A stretch of 8,751 nt of DNA from Puniceicoccales bacterium. GTDB lineage: Bacteria; Verrucomicrobiota; Verrucomicrobiia; Opitutales; JAIRKQ01. Location of the stretch: NCBI GenBank assembly GCA_031270385.1, contig JAISXS010000003.1:1-8751 (forward strand), written 5' to 3'. The notes below the pieces were generated by a model. The model saw nothing but the letters and a program-made list of their open reading frames with translations, was not told where the DNA came from and made no database searches. The position numbers and the translations under genes are program-made. This document shows, one piece after another, positions 1 to 5,510 of the stretch (position 1 is the first letter of the stretch; the number at the start of each line of letters is the position of its first letter).

Positions 1-2
1 CA

Positions 3-176
3 GATTCCAATCCCATCGAAAAATTTTGGGCTAAACTCAAACGAAAACTCAGGGATATCTTGCCTCTTTTCTCTTCCCTCGGCGATGCACTTTACCATGC
101 TTTTTTTGTGCCTTTCTTAGCCGGAACTGCTATATATCAGCGGAAAGTTCACGCTTTTGTTAAAAAAACAATATAG
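3..176 (+). pseudogene. IS630-type transposase, C-terminal fragment
   Basis: The frame is open from the left window edge and ends at TAG 174-176, giving 57 residues of the C-terminus. It begins DSNPIEKFWAKLKRKLR, the hallmark block of IS630/Tc1-mariner DDE transposases in which the glutamate of NPIEKFW is the third acidic catalytic residue. It continues ILPLFSSLGDALYHAFF, also typical of the family's end. Family members usually stop soon after this point, but here the frame runs about 20 residues further, through a probable IS right end at 110-134, and is closed by a stop codon lying in the TATAG start of a MITE. The true stop may therefore have been lost or replaced. The N-terminal part lies outside the window, so whether the gene is intact upstream cannot be told. 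The family identification is firm; calling it a pseudogene is inference. Confidence 0.75.
110..134 (+). repeat. Probable right terminal inverted repeat of the IS630 element
   Basis: These 25 bases end in GCTATA and match the right end of the MITE at 4546-4570 in 18 of 25 positions by eye. The stretch sits where an IS630 right end is expected, at the 3' end of the transposase frame, and ends with the TA dinucleotide that IS630 elements duplicate on insertion. The left end is outside the window, so the pair cannot be confirmed. Confidence 0.45.
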
Positions 177-276
177 TCATCTTACCCGAAAAAAGCACAC
201 TCCCTGTTCCAAAAAATAGGAATTTTTCCGCAAAACATCATTATATAGAATGCTTTTTTCAAGTAAGACAACTATA
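172..276 (+). mobile_element. MITE copy 1 (subfamily A), 105 bp
   Basis: The element starts TATAGTCATCTTACCC and ends AAGTAAGACAACTATA. The two 26-base ends are inverted repeats of each other with 22 of 26 positions matching, and both outer ends carry TATA, as expected for elements moved by a TA-targeting IS630 transposase. There is no coding capacity. It lies between the convergent transposase fragment and symporter gene and supplies the transposase frame's stop codon. As RNA it would fold into a long hairpin and could act as a two-way transcription barrier, which is inference. The interior matches copies 2 and 8 around a conserved ATATAGAATGC segment. Confidence 0.85.
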
Positions 277-328
277 TTTCCCTTCCAGCGATCCGTGTGG
301 GCGATTCACCACCCACCGGAAAATAGCA

Positions 329-1477
329 TCATTTCACGTGAAAACGTGTGGCAATTCGGTCAATAAGCTGGGCAAATGCACCATTGCCAAAAACGTTTGC
401 GGATGTGCAAATTGGATCCATTATCACGTACAGCGAAAATATCAGTGACGACATCGCATAGTCGAATCCGAAACACCGCTCGATAATCGGAAGCATGACG
501 ATTATTCCACCCGCTGGGATTGCTGCGACCGAAAATTTCGCAATTACAAACTGAACAGCAAATGCCAAATATAAAAATTGGGACGGTTGTGGTGCACCGT
601 AACTTTTAAGAATTGCGTATATAAAAACTGGAATAGCTATGCAATCTCCGATTAGGTGAATGTTTGTTGTAATTGAGACTATGGACTTTGCCAGAGATTT
701 GTTTTTCGAATTTTTTTCCACTGCGATAAGGGTATATGGCAATGCCGAGGCACTCGACATTGTTCCAAATGCGCATACCACAGCCGGAATCATATTCTTC
801 ATCGCAGTAAAAGTTGCCCTTACGTCCATTCCATTTACTGCAAAGTAGAGAATGAAAATATACGCCACTATGGCGATGATTATGATGGCAACTATGGAAG
901 CGTATTGGCAAACAAGTGTTGCAACGATGCCATCTGCCTGCATCTTCAGAAAAAATCCAAACAAAAAGAACGGAATTATCAATTGGATGCACTTCAGAAA
1001 ATGGGAAACGAATTTATCAAAAACGATCGATAGTTTCCGTGCGCCGTCCGGTGTGACTTTTGGGACGAAAATTCCGAAAATCATCGACGCGACCAAGGCA
1101 ACGGTATTTGAAACGATTTTCGGGAGTTGGAAATCGAACAGTGGTTTCAGGCCATCTTTTGCTGATGTTTGCGACAGTGACAAATTCATGGCGTAAACCA
1201 TTTCCCCGACAAAGTGGCTTAGATATGCTGCCAAAAAATTTGAGCAACAGAGCAAAATTAGAGCAATTGCAAAAATTTTTGAAGCACTTTTGCCTAACCT
1301 CTGGAATGTTGAAAAAATTAGGCAAAAAATCAGCGCTGGCAGAACAAAAACCACAACGGACTTCAGTGTGACGCTGATCGCGAGAAACAAACTTACCACC
1401 GACAGCGGGAAAATCTTGCCACCTATGAGGGCAAGTATAACACAAAAAATTAGAACAAACGGAATTTTCTTACACAT
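329..1477 (-). CDS. Dicarboxylate/amino acid:cation symporter (DAACS/SDF family), divergent
   Basis: This 382-residue polytopic inner-membrane protein belongs to the glutamate/neutral amino acid symporter family (PF00375). In order it shows hydrophobic helices from residue 5 on, the HP1 serine motif SSASALP (241-247), a TM7 motif HLIGD (274-278) at exactly the family spacing (27 residues after the HP1 proline), the HP2 loop PAGG (321-324) and TM8 D354-PIC-T358-SA-N361-VFG-N365. By hand alignment to GltPh, D394, T398 and N401 are kept. R397, which reads acidic side chains, is Cys357, as in the neutral transporter ASCT2. NMDGT becomes HLIGD and D405 becomes Asn365, so sodium-site residues are lost. 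A neutral amino acid substrate with changed ion coupling is inferred. It is slightly shorter than the usual 400-450 residues but complete at both ends. No Shine-Dalgarno is visible before the ATG; the upstream bases are AT-rich. Confidence 0.85.
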   Translation of the reverse strand: MCKKIPFVLIFCVILALIGGKIFPLSVVSLFLAISVTLKSVVVFVLPALIFCLIFSTFQRLGKSASKIFAIALILLCCSNFLAAYLSHFVGEMVYAMNLSLSQTSAKDGLKPLFDFQLPKIVSNTVALVASMIFGIFVPKVTPDGARKLSIVFDKFVSHFLKCIQLIIPFFLFGFFLKMQADGIVATLVCQYASIVAIIIIAIVAYIFILYFAVNGMDVRATFTAMKNMIPAVVCAFGTMSSASALPYTLIAVEKNSKNKSLAKSIVSITTNIHLIGDCIAIPVFIYAILKSYGAPQPSQFLYLAFAVQFVIAKFSVAAIPAGGIIVMLPIIERCFGFDYAMSSLIFSLYVIMDPICTSANVFGNGAFAQLIDRIATRFHVK

Positions 1478-1705
1478 ATAATTAAAAAGTTGAAAATTAC
1501 TAAACGCGCCCCATCAAAAAAGGGCAAGGGAAACAATTTATGAAAATTTCCTCAGCACGTTCGCATTTCAACTTTAAATTCCATTTCTTTTCAGTGAGAA
1601 AAATATCAAATGAATGTCAATATTTTTTTTGCGAAAATTAACCTTTGTGATTGTTCCAGTTTAGAAAGGCATGCTTTTCGTGAAAATTAGAATTCTACCG
1701 GCAAA
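1478..1705. other. Non-coding upstream region of the symporter gene
   Basis: This AT-rich stretch has no convincing ORF. It should hold the minus-strand promoter of the symporter, but I see no well-spaced -35/-10 pair. A GCCC/GGGC inverted repeat around 1507-1524 lies in the symporter's leader. Around 1664-1680, GAAAGGCATGCTTTTC resembles the two inner TIR ends of the MITE family joined directly, so it may be the scar of a lost copy. Otherwise nothing recognisable. Confidence 0.35.
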
Positions 1706-1811
1706 TATAGTTATCTTACCCGAGAAAAGCACACCCCCTATTCCAAAGAAACGGAAGTCTTACAGCTAAATATCGTTATATAGAATGCTTTTCTCAAGCA
1801 AGATAACTATA
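1706..1811 (+). mobile_element. MITE copy 2 (subfamily A), 106 bp
   Basis: This is the best preserved copy. It starts TATAGTTATCTTACCC and ends AAGCAAGATAACTATA, with 23 of 26 terminal positions matching as inverted repeats. The interior carries AAATATCGTTATATAG next to the right end, a core shared with copies 3 and 8 and, reversed, with copy 5. It lies in the intergenic region between the divergent symporter gene and the 458-residue unknown gene. Confidence 0.88.
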
Positions 1812-1847
1812 GACGCATTGTATATACCTTTCGTGCGAATTTTGATG

Positions 1848-1951
1848 TATAGCTGTTTCATTCGAGAAGGGCGTGTTTTTCTTTACAAAAAGAAAAATTT
1901 ACTCGCCAAATATCGTTGGACAGAATGCCCTTCTCGAGTGTGATAACTATA
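1848..1951 (+). mobile_element. MITE copy 3 (subfamily B), 104 bp
   Basis: The ends are TATAGCTGTTTCATTC and its inverted counterpart finishing GTGATAACTATA; 20 of the terminal 25 positions match. The inner ends carry GAGAAGGGC/GCCCTTCTC rather than the GAAAAAAGC/GCTTTTTTC of subfamily A. The core AAATATCGTTGGACAG aligns with subfamily A, so the two groups share an origin. Copy 4 is the same subfamily in the opposite orientation. Only 36 bases separate it from copy 2. Confidence 0.82.
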
Positions 1952-2006
1952 CGCTTCAAGTACGGTGACTACATTACTAGTTTTTATCGAATTTAAAATT
2001 TTAACA

Positions 2007-2035
2007 TTGAAAATTAAATTTTTCGCAAAAATACT
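2007..2035 (+). promoter_or_regulatory. Candidate promoter for the 458-residue gene
   Basis: TTGAAA at 2007-2012, a 17-base spacer and AATACT at 2030-2035 (4 of 6 to TATAAT) would start transcription near 2042, about 29 bases before the ATG at 2071. TTGACG at 2035-2040 is an alternative -35 but lacks a good -10. The call is weak and rests on spacing and consensus only. Confidence 0.25.
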
Positions 2036-2070
2036 TGACGCTCGGCTAATTTTTTGGACTAAGTGAAAAC

Positions 2071-3447
2071 ATGAGCAAAAATGAAAGTATTCCTTTCACG
2101 CAACCAAATTCACAAACTAACATTTTCAGATCGTCTCTTACTTTTGATTTCGACAAAAAAGACACTGGAATTACAGAACCACCAGTGTCGAAGCAATGCG
2201 CACATTACACACGGAACAACAATGTGAGGACGGCGAGCGGCGCCGGACCAAGTCCGCTCCGCATGCGTGAAAACATACACGACATCGAAAATACGCACAA
2301 TGCCATAGGCGAACGACAGCTGTGTTTGCCGGCTTTTGCCACGGAATCGAAACATAACGCCACGGAATCGAAACATAACGCCACGGAACGTGCACAGAAG
2401 TCGAAAACCGAACGGTTGGGATGTACGACTATTGGTCAGAAAAATTTACAAATTCCGATGTTTGGTGGTTTCGAATATCCACAGCCAGGTGAAAAACCAA
2501 AAAGAAAACCGAAAAAATCTCTGGAAACTGCAAAGGGATGTTCGGTTGCTAACCAAAACACGCTCTCACAGCCGACGCCGTCAGTGTTTGCAGAACACAA
2601 ATGCAATCGCGGGAATTGCCTCCCGGAGACGGAGCATGGGACAAAGCCACGCCAGACACCCACTTCCAATGAACACGAACCAGAGACTAAGTTATTTAAT
2701 ACTTGCGGGGACGCTGTAGCTGTTTTTGTAGATGAAGATGAGACGGCCGTCGGTAAAGTGCCACGTATACTTATAGTGAAACAGACTAAGGAAAACATGT
2801 GCGCCGTGATCGATGCATTGTTTTCTTGCCTAATAGGGAAAATTTTACCTGTTTTTGGGACACATATCAAAACATTTGTTGACGATTTAAAAGATGCAGT
2901 ACGCAGAGATCCGATTTCGGCGCTCATAGTGGGTTGCGAGCAATTTACAAAAATATTCGATGAAATCAAAAAAGCATTAGCGCGCGACGCTAAAGGGGAA
3001 ACACTATATACGCTAGACCATGGACTCAAAACGTTACACAATAGCATCGAAGCAGAGAACAGAAACCCGGTGTATTATGAAAATACACCTCCGTCATTCA
3101 AGAGTGTTGCAGTCATACACAATTTAATGCTGATTAACGCAGCAGATCTCAAACGATTGTGTGGCATTATCTATAAAATCATTGACAAAGTTATGACCGA
3201 TGGCGAGAACAAGAATAGGATATGCGATTTCGTGTGTAAAGTTTTTGCGTCGCTCATCACGATAATTTCCATACGCGCCGAAGACGATCGTTGTATTTTT
3301 TTTAGCAAGTTTATCGAAATTATCAAATTGGCGGCTGATCATATTAATTACGCAGCCAACATAATGAAAAATGTAGATGAGAATTTTTGCATGCTAGTCA
3401 TTGACAAAGTAAAAAAAGATTTACTGAAGAGCTTAAAAGTATTGTAG
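2071..3447 (+). CDS. Unknown protein: disordered N-terminal half, helical C-terminal half
   Basis: I do not recognise this 458-residue protein. Residues 1-215 are rich in Thr, Asn, Lys, Ser and Pro with few large hydrophobics, and are probably disordered. They include a perfect 21-bp tandem repeat encoding the heptad ATESKHN twice (from residue 90) plus a partial third unit. A basic stretch, KPKRKPKK, lies near residue 145. From about residue 231 the protein changes to amphipathic helices rich in Ile, Leu, Phe and Lys up to the C-terminus. Two segments look alike: C244-AVIDALFSCLI and C385-DFVCKVFASLI, each followed by further helix, suggesting an old internal duplication. There is no signal peptide or membrane anchor. 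ATG 2071 is the first start; no Shine-Dalgarno precedes it. The design (long disordered leader plus helical domain, no homologue I know) is seen in secreted effectors of intracellular bacteria, but this is speculation. The length of the open frame supports a real gene. Confidence 0.75.
   Translation: MSKNESIPFTQPNSQTNIFRSSLTFDFDKKDTGITEPPVSKQCAHYTRNNNVRTASGAGPSPLRMRENIHDIENTHNAIGERQLCLPAFATESKHNATESKHNATERAQKSKTERLGCTTIGQKNLQIPMFGGFEYPQPGEKPKRKPKKSLETAKGCSVANQNTLSQPTPSVFAEHKCNRGNCLPETEHGTKPRQTPTSNEHEPETKLFNTCGDAVAVFVDEDETAVGKVPRILIVKQTKENMCAVIDALFSCLIGKILPVFGTHIKTFVDDLKDAVRRDPISALIVGCEQFTKIFDEIKKALARDAKGETLYTLDHGLKTLHNSIEAENRNPVYYENTPPSFKSVAVIHNLMLINAADLKRLCGIIYKIIDKVMTDGENKNRICDFVCKVFASLITIISIRAEDDRCIFFSKFIEIIKLAADHINYAANIMKNVDENFCMLVIDKVKKDLLKSLKVL
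2338..2391 (+). repeat. 21-bp tandem repeat inside the unknown gene
   Basis: Two identical 21-base units (2338-2358 and 2359-2379), each reading GCCACGGAATCGAAACATAA plus C, are followed by a partial unit GCCACGGAA to about 2388. The unit is a multiple of three, so copy-number change would keep the frame and add or remove ATESKHN heptads in the disordered part of the protein. Confidence 0.9.
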
Positions 3448-3723
3448 TCTGGCAAGTTACGGTGTCGAACGATTTGGGCCTATCCGTTGTCTCAGGTTCA
3501 CAAAGCGGGAATTTCTCAGGCGACTCCAGCTTAAGTGTTCGAGTTCGAGTTGCGAAGGTCGTGCTTTCTTGTCAGACAATACCAGCTTTAGCGGTGATTC
3601 TGGTGTGGCAACGGGGACCAATGATGGGCAAACCAAAAAATAGGTGTGTCATACAGTCGTGACTGGGTAGGACTTTCGTCACCAATTTTGATAGAAATTT
3701 CTAAAAAAGCTTGCCTTTTTCCG
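3448..3723 (+). other. Gap with a possible frameshifted gene relic
   Basis: No intact gene is convincing here. One frame from GTG 3462 reads VSGSQSGNFSGDSSLS, and the neighbouring frame, ending at TAG 3641-3643, reads DNTSFSGDSGVATGTNDGQTKK. Both have the same Ser/Gly/Asp/Asn-rich style with a shared FSGDS, as if one low-complexity coding region had been broken by an indel. No ATG with a ribosome site is seen. This may equally be chance. Confidence 0.25.
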
Positions 3724-3733
3724 TATAAAATGT

Positions 3734-3739
3734 AGGTGA
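3734..3739 (+). promoter_or_regulatory. Shine-Dalgarno site of efp
   Basis: AGGTGA lies six bases before ATG 3746 and pairs with the GGAGGTGA part of the canonical anti-Shine-Dalgarno complement. It fixes the efp start. A TATAAA at 3724-3729 could be a -10 box, but no -35 sits at a suitable distance, and it is too close to the start to leave a normal leader. Confidence 0.6.
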
Positions 3740-3745
3740 TTTTGC

Positions 3746-4303
3746 ATGGCAAATCCAACGGACATTCGCAAAGGAAAGGTAATAGAGTACAACGGTGTAC
3801 CGCATGCTGTCCTGGACGTCCAACACAGGACGCAGGGCAGGCAGGCGGGCTTCGTTCAGGTTGTGATGAGAAATTTAAATACCGGTGCATCGACAGCCGT
3901 AAAATTTTTGTCTTCGGATACGGTGACATTTATGTCTGTCAGCACTGTCACGCTTGAATACTCCTACGTCGACGACATGGGACACCACTTTTTGAATACG
4001 GAGACCTATGAGGACATTTGCCTGCCAAATAACCTGGTTGAGAGCAAAAAGAAATTTTTGGCTGTTGGAAAAAGTTATGACATTTCATGCGTCAATGGAA
4101 AGCCTGTCGAGATTGTCTTGCCGGCATCCATCGCCATGAAAGTTGTCGATTCTCCGGAAGGGGTTCGTGGCGACACCGCATCGAACGTTCAAAAACCGGC
4201 GACGACCGAAACCGGACTTGTCGTACAGGTTCCATTGTTCATAAAAGCCGGGGAGACGATACGCGTTAGCTCGGAGGATGGTTCCTACATTGGACGTGCG
4301 TAG
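3746..4303 (+). CDS. efp: Translation elongation factor P
   Basis: The 185-residue cytosolic protein matches the full usual EF-P length. EF-P binds the ribosome between the P and E sites and relieves stalling at polyproline stretches. The N-terminal KOW-like domain carries the family block DIRKGKVIEYNGVPHAVLDV (residues 6-25), the central OB domain runs from about 65 to 125, and the C-terminal OB domain contains SPEGVRGDTASN and ends YIGRA, close to the family's usual end. The loop tip that carries the modified Lys34 (PGKGQ) in E. coli reads QGRQA here, placing Arg32 at the tip. Lysine-type modification by EpmA/EpmB is thus unlikely. Arg32 is the rhamnosylated residue in EarP-type EF-Ps, so such modification is possible but the loop differs from known examples. 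It is followed within four bases by the tRNA-Ser promoter. Confidence 0.95.
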   Translation: MANPTDIRKGKVIEYNGVPHAVLDVQHRTQGRQAGFVQVVMRNLNTGASTAVKFLSSDTVTFMSVSTVTLEYSYVDDMGHHFLNTETYEDICLPNNLVESKKKFLAVGKSYDISCVNGKPVEIVLPASIAMKVVDSPEGVRGDTASNVQKPATTETGLVVQVPLFIKAGETIRVSSEDGSYIGRA

Positions 4304-4306
4304 GCA

Positions 4307-4334
4307 TTTACAATTTGCGAATTTTTCGTATTAT
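4307..4334 (+). promoter_or_regulatory. Promoter of tRNA-Ser
   Basis: TTTACA (4307-4312, 5 of 6 to TTGACA), a 16-base spacer and TATTAT (4329-4334, 5 of 6 to TATAAT) lie directly after the efp stop codon. Transcription would start near 4341, leaving a leader of about 35 bases before the mature tRNA end at 4376. Confidence 0.5.
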
Positions 4335-4375
4335 CCTGTGAAGTCTGATCGGATGCGGATAGTGGTCATTGATTC

Positions 4376-4463
4376 GGAGAGATGACAGAGTGGCCGATTG
4401 TGTTCGACTCGAAATCGAATGTGTCGCAAGGCACCGGGGGTTCGAATCCCTCTCTCTCCGCCA
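4376..4463 (+). tRNA. tRNA-Ser (anticodon CGA)
   Basis: A complete class II tRNA of 88 bases, including an encoded CCA (4461-4463). The acceptor stem pairs GGAGAGA (4376-4382) with TCTCTCC (4453-4459), with discriminator G4460. The anticodon stem TTCGA/TCGAA (4403-4407 with 4415-4419) closes the loop CTCGAAA with anticodon CGA at 4410-4412, which reads UCG. The long variable arm follows, as expected for serine. The T stem GGGGG/CCCTC encloses TTCGAAT (4441-4447). A MITE begins five bases after the CCA. Confidence 0.96.
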
Positions 4464-4468
4464 TACAT

Positions 4469-4570
4469 TATAGCTGTCACACCCGACAAGGGCATCTTAT
4501 CCAACGATACTCGGCTGAAAAATTTTCCTTTTTACAAAAAAACACGCCCTTCTCAGGTGAAGCAGCTATA
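4469..4570 (-). mobile_element. MITE copy 4 (subfamily B), 102 bp
   Basis: The ends are TATAGCTGTCACACCC and GGTGAAGCAGCTATA; 20 of 25 terminal positions match as inverted repeats. The whole element is recognisable as the reverse complement of copy 3, including the TTTTTGTAAAAAGG-like middle and the ATCGTTGG core. It is inserted just downstream of tRNA-Ser and may serve as its transcription end because of its hairpin potential, which is inference. Confidence 0.82.
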
Positions 4571-4605
4571 TTTTGCGGGGTCAAACTAAAACGGCTTTTC
4601 TGATG

Positions 4606-4715
4606 TACAGTTATCCTCTCTCCCCCCGAGAAAGGCATTTTATATAACGATATTTGACGGAAAGATTCGTGTTTTTACGAAAAAAAATACGCTTTCTTCA
4701 GGTAAGATAACCATA
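4606..4715 (-). mobile_element. MITE copy 5 (subfamily A), 110 bp
   Basis: It starts TACAGTTATCC and ends GGTAAGATAACCATA. The left end has a few extra pyrimidines (CTCTCTCCCCCC) compared with other copies. The interior AACGATATTTGACGG is the reverse complement of the core of copies 2 and 8, giving the minus orientation. The final CATA is shared with the start of copy 6, so the two elements abut. Confidence 0.75.
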
Positions 4716-4818
4716 ATTATCTTACCCGAAAAAAAGCATACTGTTTTTCCATAAAAGCATGAATTTTCCGTTGGCGCGTCGTTGTATTAAAATGCCTTTA
4801 TCGAGCAAGATGACTATA
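4712..4818 (+). mobile_element. MITE copy 6 (subfamily A), 107 bp
   Basis: It starts CATAATTATCTTACCC and ends GAGCAAGATGACTATA, with inner ends AAAAAAAGCAT/ATGCCTTTAT. The middle (CCATAAAAGCATGAATTTTC) differs from copies 1, 2 and 8 but recurs exactly in copy 9. Its right end runs straight into a half-copy of opposite orientation. Confidence 0.75.
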
Positions 4819-4879
4819 TTTGGTGGGAAAATTACCGTTTTTGTGCAAAAAAAATATACTTTCCTCGAGCAGGATGACC
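4815..4879 (-). mobile_element. MITE copy 7, right half only
   Basis: From TATATTTGG to GATGACCACA this aligns with the right half of copy 5 (4650-4715): same order of a GGAAA segment, a GTTTTT run, an A-run, CTTTCCTC and the terminal GATGACCA-type end. The left half is missing; the sequence begins at the interior TATA where copy 6 ends. Confidence 0.6.
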
Positions 4880-4950
4880 ACAGCTAGCGTGAATGTTGCA
4901 GGAAACAATTTGATTGACAATGCATGATTTTGCCATAGCAGAATTCCGGA
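4880..4950. other. Short leader before the lipoprotein gene
   Basis: About 70 bases between the MITE cluster and the lipoprotein gene. TTGACA at 4913-4918 could be a -35 box, but no good -10 box stands at the right distance. ATG 4924 is in frame with the lipoprotein but is cut off by TAG 4936-4938, which rules it out as the start. Confidence 0.3.
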
Positions 4951-5169
4951 TTGAAGAATTTGCCTGCAATTATTTTATGTTGTTTGTTACTTTTGATTAC
5001 GGGGTGCAGCACCAGTGGTGGGCAGAATGCTGAGGATGTCGCAGCTTCTTCGAAACTCCCGTGGTCAAGGCCAACCGAGTGGGAAAAAAATCCAATTCTG
5101 CGGCTTGAAGATCTGTCGTATTCCAGCGAATCGGAAGGTGGCGTAAAACACAGGTCCCGTAGGAGATGA
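4951..5169 (+). CDS. Small lipoprotein
   Basis: A 72-residue protein starting at TTG 4951. Residues 1-18 form a lipoprotein signal peptide: Lys2, a hydrophobic run AIILCCLLLL, then the lipobox LITGC with Cys19 as the predicted lipidated residue. The mature part is about 54 residues, hydrophilic and Ser-rich, with an LPWSRPTEWEKNP segment, and ends in a basic tail SRRR. Small lipoproteins with a PW-RP-WE segment are, as far as I recall, found in the Verrucomicrobia group, but I cannot verify this. The function is unknown; the cell envelope is its likely place. The TTG is the only start that keeps the signal peptide complete. Its stop TGA overlaps ATG 5166 of the next frame (ATGA). Confidence 0.7.
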   Translation: MKNLPAIILCCLLLLITGCSTSGGQNAEDVAASSKLPWSRPTEWEKNPILRLEDLSYSSESEGGVKHRSRRR

Positions 5170-5171
5170 CC

Positions 5172-5432
5172 ATGTTTAATGTTTGCAAGTTCGGATGTAG
5201 GCGGGAAAAATTTTTAGCCGCAATTTACTGTGGTCGTCGCGAGAATGCCTTTTTTTCCGACGGCTCGTGCATTGTCTTTTTTCTGGATTTCGTTTTTTTT
5301 GAGCTTTGCAGACCATGGGATCTAGAAGCAAATTCGCGTTCCTCACGTAGCTTGATTCCTACACGGCAGCAAACGACCAGGATGGGTAATCGAAGGTGGC
5401 ATGAGAACAAATTGTTGATATTAAATTATTGA
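5172..5432 (+). CDS. Doubtful hypothetical protein
   Basis: An 86-residue frame from ATG 5172 to TGA 5430-5432, with AGGAG at 5161-5165 six bases upstream, a good ribosome site. The frame could also start at ATG 5166, which overlaps the stop of the lipoprotein gene. The product is basic and Cys-containing near its N-terminus (MFNVCKFGCRREK), has a Phe-rich middle (IVFFLDFVFFELC, about residues 36-48) and a hydrophilic, Arg-rich end. I recognise no family. The T-runs and mixed composition do not look strongly coding, so it may be a decayed gene or chance. It fills the gap between the lipoprotein and phosphorylase genes, which otherwise holds nothing but the promoter at its end. Confidence 0.35.
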   Translation: MFNVCKFGCRREKFLAAIYCGRRENAFFSDGSCIVFFLDFVFFELCRPWDLEANSRSSRSLIPTRQQTTRMGNRRWHENKLLILNY

Positions 5433-5456
5433 CATTACGTTGAAAAAAATCATACC
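5429..5456 (+). promoter_or_regulatory. Candidate promoter of the phosphorylase-oppA unit
   Basis: A perfect TTGACA at 5429-5434 is followed after 16 bases by CATACC (5451-5456), a poor -10 box. If used, the transcript would begin about 40 bases before the phosphorylase start and include the leader ORF. The -35 box overlaps the stop codon of the preceding doubtful ORF. Confidence 0.35.
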
Positions 5457-5483
5457 GCGTGTTGCGGCCGGAGGGAGCGGGTC

Positions 5484-5510
5484 ATGGTGGTAGGTATGGA
5501 CGATGAATAG
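5484..5510 (+). CDS. Candidate 8-codon leader ORF overlapping the phosphorylase start
   Basis: ATG 5484 to TAG 5508-5510 encodes MVVGMDDE. A strong purine ribosome site, GGAGGGAG at 5470-5477, is well placed for this ATG (nine bases from GGAGG), whereas the phosphorylase ATG at 5503 has only TAGGT before it. The leader's stop lies five bases inside the phosphorylase gene, in another frame, so ribosomes ending the leader could restart at 5503. A regulatory coupling role is inferred from this arrangement alone. Confidence 0.4.
   Translation: MVVGMDDE

Noticed and set aside
280..328. Terminator for the symporter gene
   Set aside because: A GTGGG/CCCAC stem can be drawn, but no T-run follows on the minus strand.
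852..1196. 114-residue plus-strand open frame inside the symporter gene
   Set aside because: The minus strand carries the DAACS motifs and membrane helices; this frame is its complement.
2436..3047. 203-residue minus-strand open frame
   Set aside because: It lies fully inside the 458-residue plus-strand frame; its translation is Ser/Cys-rich without recognisable motifs, and it has no ribosome site.
4307..4375. T-box or other leader riboswitch before tRNA-Ser
   Set aside because: The leader is only about 35 bases, and I see no specifier or antiterminator structure.
4382..4603. 73-residue frame over tRNA-Ser and MITE copy 4
   Set aside because: It is made of the tRNA and the repeat, and has no ribosome site.
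4469..4879. CRISPR-like repeat cluster
   Set aside because: The repeats are inverted-ended elements of about 105 bp in alternating orientation, without regular spacers or cas genes.
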